NCBI GenBank assembly: GCA_002633005.1
Contig: NMRA01000025.1
Location: 1,221,160 to 1,248,377 of the forward strand
Source: Phoronis australis
Lineage: Eukaryota > Phoronida > Phoronidae
DNA: 27,218 bases
Direction: 5' to 3'
In this document: piece by piece, positions 9,109 through 18,649 of the stretch
Numbering within the stretch: the first letter of the stretch is position 1
Layout of the letters: every line of letters begins with the position of its first letter
Position numbers and translations under genes: made by a program
The notes under the pieces: generated by a model
The model's input: the letters and a program-made list of their open reading frames with translations, nothing else
The model's database searches: none
Told to the model about the DNA's origin: nothing

Positions 9109-9739
9109 CTTTTACCAGTTGTTTACATGCAGACAGCCACGCATGCGCAATTCAATCACCACTAGTACAGCAGCGACACCGCGAGGAGAATTCTCCGAAT
9201 AGCCCCATTACACTCCACCGGGAACGAAATTTGCAATGTTGGTTGGTCTTTGATTTGACTTGGTCACGTCGTTATATTCTGTTTTTGGCTTTTAATCTTG
9301 CCGAATGGACTCTCCTAATTGCAAAAAACGGGAAAAGCTAGTCGAGCTCACGGCCCAACTCATTGGTCCTGCAAGTCAGCGCTTGTTCTATGTTCAGATC
9401 GAGTCGAGCTTGTGTATAGACTGGGTCGAGGGGGTTGTGGGTCGTGGGTCGACGGGGTTTCAGAACAATCCGTTTTTTCTCTCATTTTCATAGCCAAATA
9501 CTTATTTAATTGCTGCTCAGTTACTTCAGTTGCATACTAATCCTTTTCGATGACCTTTATGAGTTACTAGTACTGTAAACCGTGCCATGGTGTCCATATC
9601 GATTGACGTGCGCAGGGTGCATGTAGAACACAACCCACGCTTATCATCTGTATAACGATTCAAGTTGAGCCAACCATATGACAGATGTATTCACCGGCGA
9701 CGAGTCAAAGCAGCAATATTTCCCATTAACCAAGTGCTT
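9109..9739. other. Intergenic, no gene recognised
   Basis: Lies upstream of the possible exon ending at 9108 and downstream of the mos polyadenylation signal. The overlapping plus-strand open frames at 9093-9540 share no recognisable motif and are judged spurious. Confidence 0.4.
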
Positions 9740-9745
9740 TTTATT
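9740..9745 (-). terminator. Polyadenylation signal AATAAA, probably of mos
   Basis: On the minus strand AATAAA occurs in the context GAAATAAAAAGC, about 290 nt after the mos stop codon at 10032. It is the first canonical signal met downstream and gives a plausible short 3' UTR. Assignment to mos is by position and strand. Confidence 0.55.
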
Positions 9746-10031
9746 TCTTCAAAGATACGCGATTGTTATATGCACGAATACCAACAGGCAGAAGAAGAAG
9801 GCAGAGAAGTTTAACAAATCGGATTTTATAATATCAAGATAACAAAAACATTACAAAAGAAATACAATTAACAAAATATGAAGAAAAATGAAATAATAGT
9901 TAAAGCAAGGAGACGTAGCCCGTACAACGTGGACAACAATACACGCCATTATAATGAACAAAACATAAACTGTTCAAAAAGTTCACATGACAACGGAATT
10001 CTAGTTGACAACATCTTGAAAATCAAATTTT

Positions 10032-11027
10032 TCACACACTTTCAATTTCAAAGACTTTCAGATTTTCAAGGTACTTCACTGTTTCGGCTGAGGTTGGCCG
10101 GGTTGCTGTACTAGCTGACCAAGCACTAGTATACAATTCAAAATAGCTCCGTTCAAACGTATCGCTTTCTGGCCAGAGCAGAGGGTCCGGGCGTAAGTTG
10201 TAGGCGACGACAGCAAAAATGGCGACATGGTGGTCCTTGCCAACGTATGGCTGCGTTCTCGACAACAGCTGCCACATAGTGATGGCGAAAGAATAAATGT
10301 CAGCTTTCAAAGTTGGCTTATCACCTTTCAACAATTCTGGAGCTCTGTAAGCAAATGTTCCGGTAAGATACGAGCGATGTGTTGGGGTTATCTTTCCCTC
10401 TTCGTTGTCTACCATTTGACAGCAGCCAAAATCACCCAATTTGCAGATATCGTTCATTGTCACCATAATATTTGAAGGCTTAATATCGAGATGGACAAGA
10501 TTGCTTGAGTGTGTGAATTCAATGGCTCTGGCAATTTGTAAGCAATACTTCAGGCGTCGTGTTTGATCAATTGCTTCGTTATTGTCGTTGATAATCTGCA
10601 AGAGGTTACGACCTTCTACGTACTCCATTACAATAAATGCGCCATCTTGGGGATGAAATTTTGACGGTGAACTCGTGCTCAACGTCTGGACTATGTGAGG
10701 GTGATCAAGTTGAAGAACGTTCAGTTCAGCTTGAAAGCTTTGTCTCAGCGCCTTGGGATTTTTGCTCTTTTCGTGAATTTTCTTCACTGCAACGTGTTGA
10801 CCGAACATTTTTGCACGAAAAACTGTTCCGAATCCACCAGAACCGAGAGGTTCCATGAGGTTGATGTCTTTCCACTTCAGTCTGCGCGTGGCAATGTGGA
10901 ACGTACGTGGGCTACAGGCTGAGACAGGACTCGCCACACATTCTTCTATCGGTAGCGAGAGTCTGTTCTTTGGACTGGCAACGTATTCGTCGAGGGGCAT
11001 CGATAGTCTGTCCGTGTGAACCGGCAT
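10032..11027 (-). CDS. mos: Mos serine/threonine kinase (oocyte MAPKKK), intronless, 331 aa
   Basis: Mos activates the MEK-ERK cascade in oocytes and underlies meiotic progression and arrest (family knowledge). The kinase domain is complete: P-loop LGSGGFGTV (61-69), ATP lysine Lys82 in VAVKK, Glu101 in FQAELNVL, catalytic loop HLDIKPSN (179-186) with Asp181, DFG (199-201), APE (229-231), and the Mos-typical KADIYSFAIT and VVAYNLRP blocks (241-250, 273-280). HLD in place of HRD and the DFGCCQ start of the activation loop match Mos rather than Raf or other relatives. The frame is open 27 nt further 5' but without ATG, and TGA stops it at 11079-11081. The first ATG (11027) gives an N-terminus beginning MP, as in vertebrate Mos. 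Length is close to the vertebrate ~340 aa, and vertebrate mos is also single-exon. The N-terminus contains a tandem 15-residue repeat with SP sites (7-36). Confidence 0.95.
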   Translation of the reverse strand: MPVHTDRLSMPLDEYVASPKNRLSLPIEECVASPVSACSPRTFHIATRRLKWKDINLMEPLGSGGFGTVFRAKMFGQHVAVKKIHEKSKNPKALRQSFQAELNVLQLDHPHIVQTLSTSSPSKFHPQDGAFIVMEYVEGRNLLQIINDNNEAIDQTRRLKYCLQIARAIEFTHSSNLVHLDIKPSNIMVTMNDICKLGDFGCCQMVDNEEGKITPTHRSYLTGTFAYRAPELLKGDKPTLKADIYSFAITMWQLLSRTQPYVGKDHHVAIFAVVAYNLRPDPLLWPESDTFERSYFELYTSAWSASTATRPTSAETVKYLENLKVFEIESV

Positions 11028-11193
11028 TACTATTAAATGTAAATAATGAATCAAGAAAGATATATCTACAGTTTTGTCTCATAGCAAGACATTTTTATCT
11101 CTACCCCATCGAGTTTTAACAACTGTTTATAGATCGGCAGCCTTGAGCACCCAGCTTAGATGAACGAGGTGACGTCTAATAACAGGAAAGTAC

Positions 11194-11220
11194 CATGCGC
11201 GCACCCAGTCTAAAATGGGG
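11194..11220. mobile_element. Solo terminal-inverted-repeat fragment related to the 7452-7746 MITE
   Basis: CATGCGCGCACCCAG matches the reverse complement of the right end of the complete MITE at all 15 bases. It is followed by TCTAAAATGGGG, which resembles the next stretch (CTGAAAATATAGGGG). No partner end was found within about 400 bp on either side, so it is a truncated relic. Confidence 0.5.
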
Positions 11221-12711
11221 AAGGAATTACTCATGCCTGAGAAATTGCACTCTGAAATTCCTTGAGGACAAAGACCACAGTTCCAGTGACTGATTTTGAC
11301 GTTATCACTGGTTTGGGCCAACAAAAACCTTTGTTTGTACCCCGTCTCCACATGAAAAAGGCACAACTGACAGCTAAGCACACTAAATGACGAATTCTCA
11401 GAAATGAAGAAGTTCAACAAAACCGTGCCTTTTTACCTTGCTTCGTCAACCAGAAAAACTGTGATGCCAAAGAATGACGAAAAAATCTTATTTCGGCCTT
11501 TTGTACTTGAAATCGCAAATTCATGACCGCCCCGGTGCAAGAGGGGAGACAAGAATTCGAATGCTCTCGCCCTTTAGATTCCAAAAATTTAGATTTAAGT
11601 ATGTGTTTTTGTTTTGATTTTTTTTTTGGTTTGAAAGCTGCACAAAACCATGTTAGCAAGGTTTCAAATGTCATAATTTTCCAAGAGACTTCGTTTTCAT
11701 TGATAATAGTCGTGCCACGTTTTGGAACCTGGCGCGTCCTTTCCAGAAGGTAATTTACCTTGCCTTGAGATTTTTAGTAGGTACACAATACCAAATGCCT
11801 TGACTTTTTGGGCAGTGTCTGGCACGATTGTTCATTTTAAACCTGTTGCGGACATTACCTTGAATAGACAATTTAGCTCACTTTTGGGTTTCTCGTGAAG
11901 TCCTCGCAGGGCCCTCAACCAGAGTGCAGACACCGGTAGACATTATATTCTGTGCATACCAAGATGCATTATAAGTGTTTTTTGTACCTCGTCCATCTAG
12001 GCAAAGTGCTCTGAGTTACCAATCTATTACGGCCAGACATTCAACGGTGTGCCTGGAATTTCCTAACCGTACAGCCGACACCTACGTGCTCATTTCGAAA
12101 AAGTCCGAAATACATGTGCATTTCAAAAATTAAAAAGAATGTTTTAACTTTAATTTCTTTATTAATTATTTGAAAATAAAGTTTACCACTGATAAGTGTA
12201 TTCTAAAACAAAAAATCTAAATCAACTACAGGAATTCTGGAAACAGTGGAAGTCTAACTTTGCTTTGTTATCCATTCGCTGATACATGTATATATTGCAC
12301 ACTTAAAATTAATGTGAGAGGGGCCTGCACTGGGTGACTCATGTTTGTATGTGCATCACATAAGTACGTTAACACTATTGATCACTTTCTTGTAATGTTA
12401 CATTTGAATGTCATTGCAGCAGCATTGCTATAAACTATTTGTAATGTTATGTTTTTAAAGTAAAGGGTACTAAAAAGGACCTCAGGCCTCGTATGTCTGA
12501 ACGATTTGTATTAATTTTAAAAATTTGCTTTTACGTTATGAGACCACGCTCACATTTTAGACAAGTACAAGTCGTTGTTTTTGAGTTGCAGTCATCCGTA
12601 CAGGAGCATATAACTCACAAGTTTGGCTAAAAGCAGTGCTCGACTCATCTAAATTTCCTCACCGCCTGTCGCGCTAGGTCACGGAAATCTTCACTGTAGT
12701 ATAATAAATAC

Positions 12712-12768
12712 GTGGGAGCTATAGCCCCATGCCCCCCCCCCCAGGCCCCCTATTGTGCGCCGCCTATG
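12712..12768. repeat. C-rich patch, possible end of a decayed transposon
   Basis: An 11-base C run (12732-12742) is followed by AGGCCCCCTATTGTGCGC and CGCCTATG. Read on the other strand it begins CATAGGCGGCGCACAAT and runs into a G tract, a form commonly seen at ends of invertebrate repeats. No matching inverted end or target duplication was found. Confidence 0.3.
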
Positions 12769-12951
12769 AATATACGGAGAAAAGTAATCTGGGATGTGGC
12801 GAGGAACAAACTGATCAACACTTGAATCACATTTTTACATCTAAACTTTGATGTGGACTCAGTTGAATGAGCTTCGGTTGCATTTGTATGTACACTTTTC
12901 ACTCAGTACAGCCCTTCATTAACGCAAAGTTTTCGATTGTACATTCTGTTG

Positions 12952-13153
12952 AACAGCTTGATATACACTTGCGTATACTATCTGCATAATTTTCAATCTT
13001 CCGGCCTGCAGTTGTAAAGCTAACAGCCAAACAACATCACAAACAACCAAGTTAAAATAGTCATTATATTTCTATTGACAATTTGCTTTACAGCTGAACA
13101 CCGGAAGATCGGAAATTGTACAGATAGTAAGAGTGAATGTATATGAAGCTGCC
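12952..13153. repeat. Long foldback: 72-bp inverted repeat arms with 58-nt loop
   Basis: Left arm 12952-13023, right arm 13082-13153. The left arm and the reverse complement of the right arm align over 72 positions without a gap at about 54 identities, including ATCTTCCGG, GTAAAGC, TACTATCTG and CAGCTT blocks. Most mismatches are transitions, so some become G-U pairs in an RNA. It may be a decayed foldback transposon or a transcribed hairpin. Confidence 0.75.
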
Positions 13154-13344
13154 CAATGGAAAAAAGTACTTCTTTAGCTATCGTCTTTCAATACATAAGT
13201 GCAGATCAAATGCTTACCGATTAATGAAGTCGCTCCATGTCAAATGCAACTGCCGCGTCGTATCAAGAGAAAAGCATGAAACCTTCATTCACTTCTAATA
13301 TCAATGGCCATTTTTGAAACGTCCACCAGCTTTGCAGCACTTAC

Positions 13345-13587
13345 GCGCGATAACCAACAGGGTGTACCAATAGATCCTACCTCGGTGACCTGATCAGCGG
13401 GAAATTGAATGGCTCTCTCGAGGGGGTCTCGTTGCAGACATTCATCATTGTTGTTGTTATCTAATACACTACTTTCAAATAGCTGCTTAAGAACCTCGTG
13501 GCCAAAGCGCCTGTCGCCCAAGTTAAACAGTTTCCGAGCTAAGATCGTTTGAGAAATCTCTTTGAATGGTTTGTTACAACAGAGATT
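13345..13587 (-). CDS. Unidentified coding-like exon
   Basis: The minus-strand frame is open from just after a TGA (13588-13590) to a perfect splice donor C|GTAAGT at 13344-13339. The translation looks like ordinary protein: a charged helical stretch ending ILARKLFNLGDRRFGHEVLK, then an NNNN run, then an acidic and mixed segment ending TPCWLSR at the donor. There is no ATG, so it would be an internal or 3'-coding part of a first exon. I do not recognise the family and could not find its neighbours. The frame continues past the donor to 13285, so an unspliced reading or a chance open frame is possible. Confidence 0.3.
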
Positions 13588-15578
13588 TCAGTGCGCGCGC
13601 GCAATCACACTGAACCAAGCAAAAAGTTCGTTCGATACGGAACAGTATTAAAATTTAATGAATTACACAACTCATTTTTATGTCTGAGCAACTTGATTCC
13701 CATGATCGCCGTGTTTAACCCAAAAAGCCAACGTCCGCTGTGCCTGTCGTCATACTTGAACTATAACGTCACACAGAACCAAACACTCCTCCAAACATTG
13801 TTGTCGAGGGTCAAAACATAATATCTCGTGTCTTCACAGGAGCAATAATTCTCATGTCAGCTGAAAACAGGAGTATCGATGCGAAAAGCGCATCCAGAGT
13901 GCGCCATGTAATACATACGCTAAGTTTATTTTCCATTGTCTTTCATGCAAAATTAGGTCATGTGAATACCAAACTTCAATTTGCAATGTTCAGGTTGTAA
14001 ATGATTCATGGTTACTCTGCCATGTGAGGTTGAAAATACTAAACAGTGCTGCATAAGGCAAACTTCAGACAAATGTTCCCTTCTGTCGTGTGCGTTATAA
14101 TCTTTTATTGATTCTGTTCACGATTCATCTAATTGTTACGTTTCCGATGCTATATACCCCAACCGCCACTGGAAATCCTTTTTCAGTTCAGTAAACTAAC
14201 GAAGTACAAGTAGCCTACATAATATTTTGATACATTGTGGTGCTTGATTGAAATTACTCAAGTGCGTGTTTTTACTAGCTCGGTTTCGGCCACATGTGTT
14301 CGCAAAGCTGGGCAATCTTTTGAAAGCAGGCGAACAAATCTGCGTCAAAGTAAAAGTACTAAGTGCCCCCTTAAACTACTCGAGTGCCCGGTGGCTGCTG
14401 TATGGCTATCTGCACAGATATTTTTTTCAGAAATAGACAGGAACTCAACCATTAAAAAGCAGTAACATACAGGTACAGGTACAGGTATCAGATATAGACA
14501 AATAAAGAATACAAAATATGCGTATGTTTTCAAGTATCGGTGGACTTTACTAAGGCAATCTAAAACTGGATGTCGTATTATCCTCTGACACAGCGCCACC
14601 TATACTGAAAACCCGTAGCACTGTGAAAGGGTAGACGGAGTATACGCTGGTAGAACATTATAGATTATACTAACATTAGATAAGTCACAGGTAGGCCTAT
14701 ACAAAGCTTTGCGAATATAATGATATATTAAGTTATATGTGATTTCTTACATAGTCACTGTCAGTATGTTTTCCTTACTGAACACGAAAAACGCGATGGA
14801 AAATGAGCGTGAAAGTTGAAGACTAAAGCGGAAACCAATAGGGAGCATATTCTCTGAGACCTCTACCCCCAATGCATCAAAGTATATATTGTTCCACTCT
14901 GTTGTGCTGCTTAATTAAACTGTTCTTTGACGACTGATTTGAGGAAGTTAAATGCGCCCCCAATAGCTTACATCTGGAAACTTAATTCACGCGGTAAATT
15001 TTCCATTATCGTAATGCTTATCTACGTTTGAGAAATTTAACGAAATCCAATTTCATTTGCGCATTTGCATATGTAGTTCAAATACACTGCCATGCAGTTA
15101 CAAAGAAATAAGAGTTTCTGTGGGTATTCAATGATATCACCTAGAAGGTGCGGCAGCCCATGAACTTGGTGAAATGCTCAAAATGAAACTTTCCTAACAT
15201 GAGTTTGGCCTAGTATGTAAGGTCGGTTTTGATTTGAAGTTTGTGCTGCGAAAGTTTCACCAGAGACCTGTCAGGTTTGATTTTTGCTGAGAAAGTTTCG
15301 CTGCTAAGGTTTCTTCTAGTGCTCCTATGCCACGCAGAACTTATGCTGGCTCAGAGACCTTGTGTTGTAAAAATGCCTCAGTAGCTGCATCTCGCGAGGT
15401 GTCTCGCGAGTGCATGCCATACTAATGATATAAATTGCACTGTGCAACGTCTCTAGATGATTGCCCAATACTAAAGTTTCAGAGAGAGCATGAGTTTCGT
15501 CTTGAGTGTGTGCCGACACTGAGATGTACGTCAGGTAGAACAACTTGAAATCGTTTTTGCTTTCTCAAACATATTGCA
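13588..15578. other. Intergenic, no gene recognised
   Basis: AT-rich DNA with a short hexamer repeat at 14469-14486. Open frames of 60-90 codons on both strands (13549-13821, 14235-14465, 14345-14599, 15325-15543) have no recognisable motif. The 3' UTR of the SLC22 gene should extend into the right part from 15649 leftward, but no canonical AATAAA was spotted close to its stop. Confidence 0.4.
14469..14486. repeat. Short tandem repeat (ACAGGT)x3
   Basis: Three perfect hexamers, ACAGGT. Confidence 0.9.
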
Positions 15579-15625
15579 GTCGGAGGTGTGCTGACGTGTT
15601 TCTCTGTCGGAGGTGTGCTGACGTG
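15579..15625 (-). repeat. 27-bp-spaced duplicate in the SLC22 3' UTR
   Basis: The 20-mer GTCGGAGGTGTGCTGACGTG occurs perfectly at 15579-15598 and 15606-15625, so the unit is 27 bp. It starts 24 nt downstream of the transporter stop codon and so would be in the 3' UTR. Confidence 0.85.
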
Positions 15626-15649
15626 ATCCTCTGGGAGTGTTTCTGCATC

Positions 15650-15944
15650 TTACATCGCAGTGTTTTCATCTTCAGGCACCTCGCTGTCAGGCTTGTAATT
15701 AATGGCCGGATCTTCTTTACTTTTCAACAGGCTTGCCGTTCTCTCCTCTTCATCGATCGTGTCCGTTAGTTGACGACCTAATGTTTCTGGTAATAAAATA
15801 GCCAAGCCTGCCCCAATCAAAAGAGTAGATCCAAAAATAACAATAGGCACCCAAGGATATGAAACGGAGCCTAAAAGTAAAATCTGAGGAGCCACAACAC
15901 CCCCAACTCGTGTCCAGAAGGCACAGGCACCAACTCCAAGGTTT
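15650..15944 (-). CDS. SLC22 gene, last coding exon 8 (residues 437-534)
   Basis: Acceptor TTTTTCAG|AAACCTTGG, stop TAA at 15652-15650. Encodes NLGVGACAFWTRVGGVVAPQ (TM11 with Arg449), TM12, LLPETLGRQLTDTIDEEE and a short acidic tail ending DENTAM. Confidence 0.92.
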
Positions 15945-18612
15945 CTGAAAAAGCAATTAATTGTAACAAAGCTCGTGTACACTTAGTAGAAGAAAAGTCG
16001 TAGAAATCAATTTCCAAATAACATGTGCACCAAGGAAACCATAAACGAGGATTGGACGAGTATCAACTCATGTGACTTTCCAAATAAGGAAGTTAAAACA
16101 GTCAGGAACTTGGCAGTATTTTCGGCTTGCACGAAGCCAACTGCGCTGGAGCAAGAAACGAGGCTGAAGTTCAGTGTAAGGTTTTAGTATTGTATTGTGG
16201 GACTAGATACCCTGTTCAGGTCCCATAAACGAAGTGCAAGCTACTATCTTTCAATTCACGGAACGCAGCTCTGAATTTGAACAAATGTCAGTATCTACCC
16301 CGCATTTGAGACCATAAAGCAACAATTCCGCAGAAACGTTTTACCTTATAACCGTGGGGAATAACTCAGACGTGTACAAGAACATAACGCTGAAGCAGGA
16401 AGCCGCCGATGTGCGACCAATCAGAGCGAGCGCTGTTTTTAAACCAGTGATGTCTTTACCGTCATCTGAAAACAAGCGCAATAATTTTTAATTCAAAATC
16501 CAAGGAAGGTGACCAAACATAACATTTCGAATTAGGGAATGTGACGTGCTAAAACAAAAGTTTCTCACTGAAAAGAACACGACTCGAAAAAAGGCCATTG
16601 CCAAGGGAATTATTATTCAAATTAATAATTTACCATGAAATACTGTCATGTCAGGAACTCGATTTGTATTGCAACGATTCGACGACTTGTCCCCGACATC
16701 GTCGCCATAGCACCGCATTCAAATCGATTCCACGACGAAAATTGAATTAGGCCTTTTACTCTCATAAAATCGGCCTTGTAATATTTCTTACGGTGTTAGA
16801 TTCTATTTCCGTCACCAACAAGAATGTGGAAACTATCAACGACTCAAGAAAAAGCTACAGAGTTAATTGATTGGGGTTAGCCAAGCCTAAAATTGGAAAT
16901 TCGAAAATGGCGCATCTACATATTGCCTGTGAGTTGGTAACGAGAAAGGAATCCTATCACAGAAAGGAATATCAAGAGACCTATTTCATGGAAGTAAATG
17001 GTTTCATTAATATTTACCCATCGAAACAAGGTGAAAACTTGCAATTAGGTGTATCAACACTTCTTAGTTTTCTATTATTGCAATAAGTCTGGGATGGGTA
17101 TAATTTTGAGACGTTTTAGCATGCCAACAAGTTAAACACAGTCTTACACTTGTTTTATGTCAATGTGAAGTAGCAGAACCAGCGCGTAGCCTCGTTTCAA
17201 CGTTTATTCTTTACTATTGTTAAAACCGTCAAGTGTAGGTAAGGTTATGTAGAGCCCTAGAAAAGTCCATATTTGGCCATTTTCAGATCATCGTATCACA
17301 GAAATGGCTGATCGGATTCATATAATATAGTTTAAGCTATAAGGAATTGCTTTTGAAATGCCCCACTTCTACACGAGGGTCTATCAAAAATAGGACATTT
17401 ATGATTAATAAACACAACAGTTTCATAAAACGAAAACGAAATAATTTAGAAAACTGTAACGGCGTTTTTGAGATTTCATCGTGAACACTTTCTATAGCTA
17501 ATGAAATTTAGTCATTTCTTTGGAACCATTGTTTTGCTATCAGTGAACATTTCTTTTTTATGAAATGATAGAAAAAAGAAATGCTCTCGCGACTGAATTA
17601 ATGCCATATTGACAAAAAGTAAATCATCAATTTCCACAGGCTTTCCACTTTCAGAAAATATGCACTTTCACTGGGTTACAATGCATAGTTTTGTAGATAT
17701 TTGCCAAAAAACACAGACTTGTCGATAGGGTTCTTCACATCCTTAAAAACCTACGCGACGCTAGTTAGGCTAACAGGAAATCGAAAATTTCAAACAAGAA
17801 TACATCAATTTAGAAGTGGTGAATCTTCTAGTTGAAGCATTAAATGAACAGCACTTGGTCAATGACGTCTCATATGTAATTAGGATTAGGAAGACGTTTT
17901 AAAAAGTAAAAAAGAAATAATTCCACCAAACACATGAAACAAAAGAAGGGGGGTTAAACAAATGCTCCAAACCATGTCTATGAAAAACAATACCTGTCTG
18001 AGTAGGAATAAACGGCGTTATGATACAAAGAATACCTCCAAGAGCAAGATAGGCTATCAGTGGTTTATTGCGTCCAACTCTGGAAATTGAAGACACAGAG
18101 TGAATTTCGATTAGTAGATAAGAATGACACAGTGCTGATTTATTCATAAAGTATACACACTGACAACCAGCCTGATAAGTCCGATTTGCCGTATAAGGCA
18201 ATTGATAACTTCAACCGGCATTGCCTATCAGATGCCAAGAATGATGGTAGTAAATATTTATGTAACAGTAATAACTCATCCTATTAGAAGCAAAGAATGA
18301 TGATAGCCATAAATATTCATAACAGAAACAATGTTACTGTTATTATTCCTGGCTTCTGACTGGTGGATCTATTTCTGTGACAAATATTTATTATGTGCAT
18401 GTATGTGAGTACTATGTGTAAATATATATATACATATACTGATACGAAGATATGTATTTCATCCCATAGGCGTCGAATAAGTCGAGTGCAATACGGCCAT
18501 GGGATATTGTTTTTCACCTTGCACTGCCGGGACTACGTTAACAGTGCCCTCTGACATGGAAAATTCAAAAAGTAGGTCAGCATCCACTGGACCTGGTTCC
18601 CCAAATACTCAT

Positions 18613-18649
<37 letters not shown>

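Larger units (their letters stand above)
11028..12951. other. mos upstream / intergenic region, no gene recognised
   Basis: Minus-strand open frames at 11127-11420 and 11414-11674 have no recognisable domain. The stretch includes the MITE-end fragment at 11194-11220 and a C-rich patch at 12712-12768. The mos promoter should be near 11030-11200, but no specific element can be supported. Confidence 0.4.
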
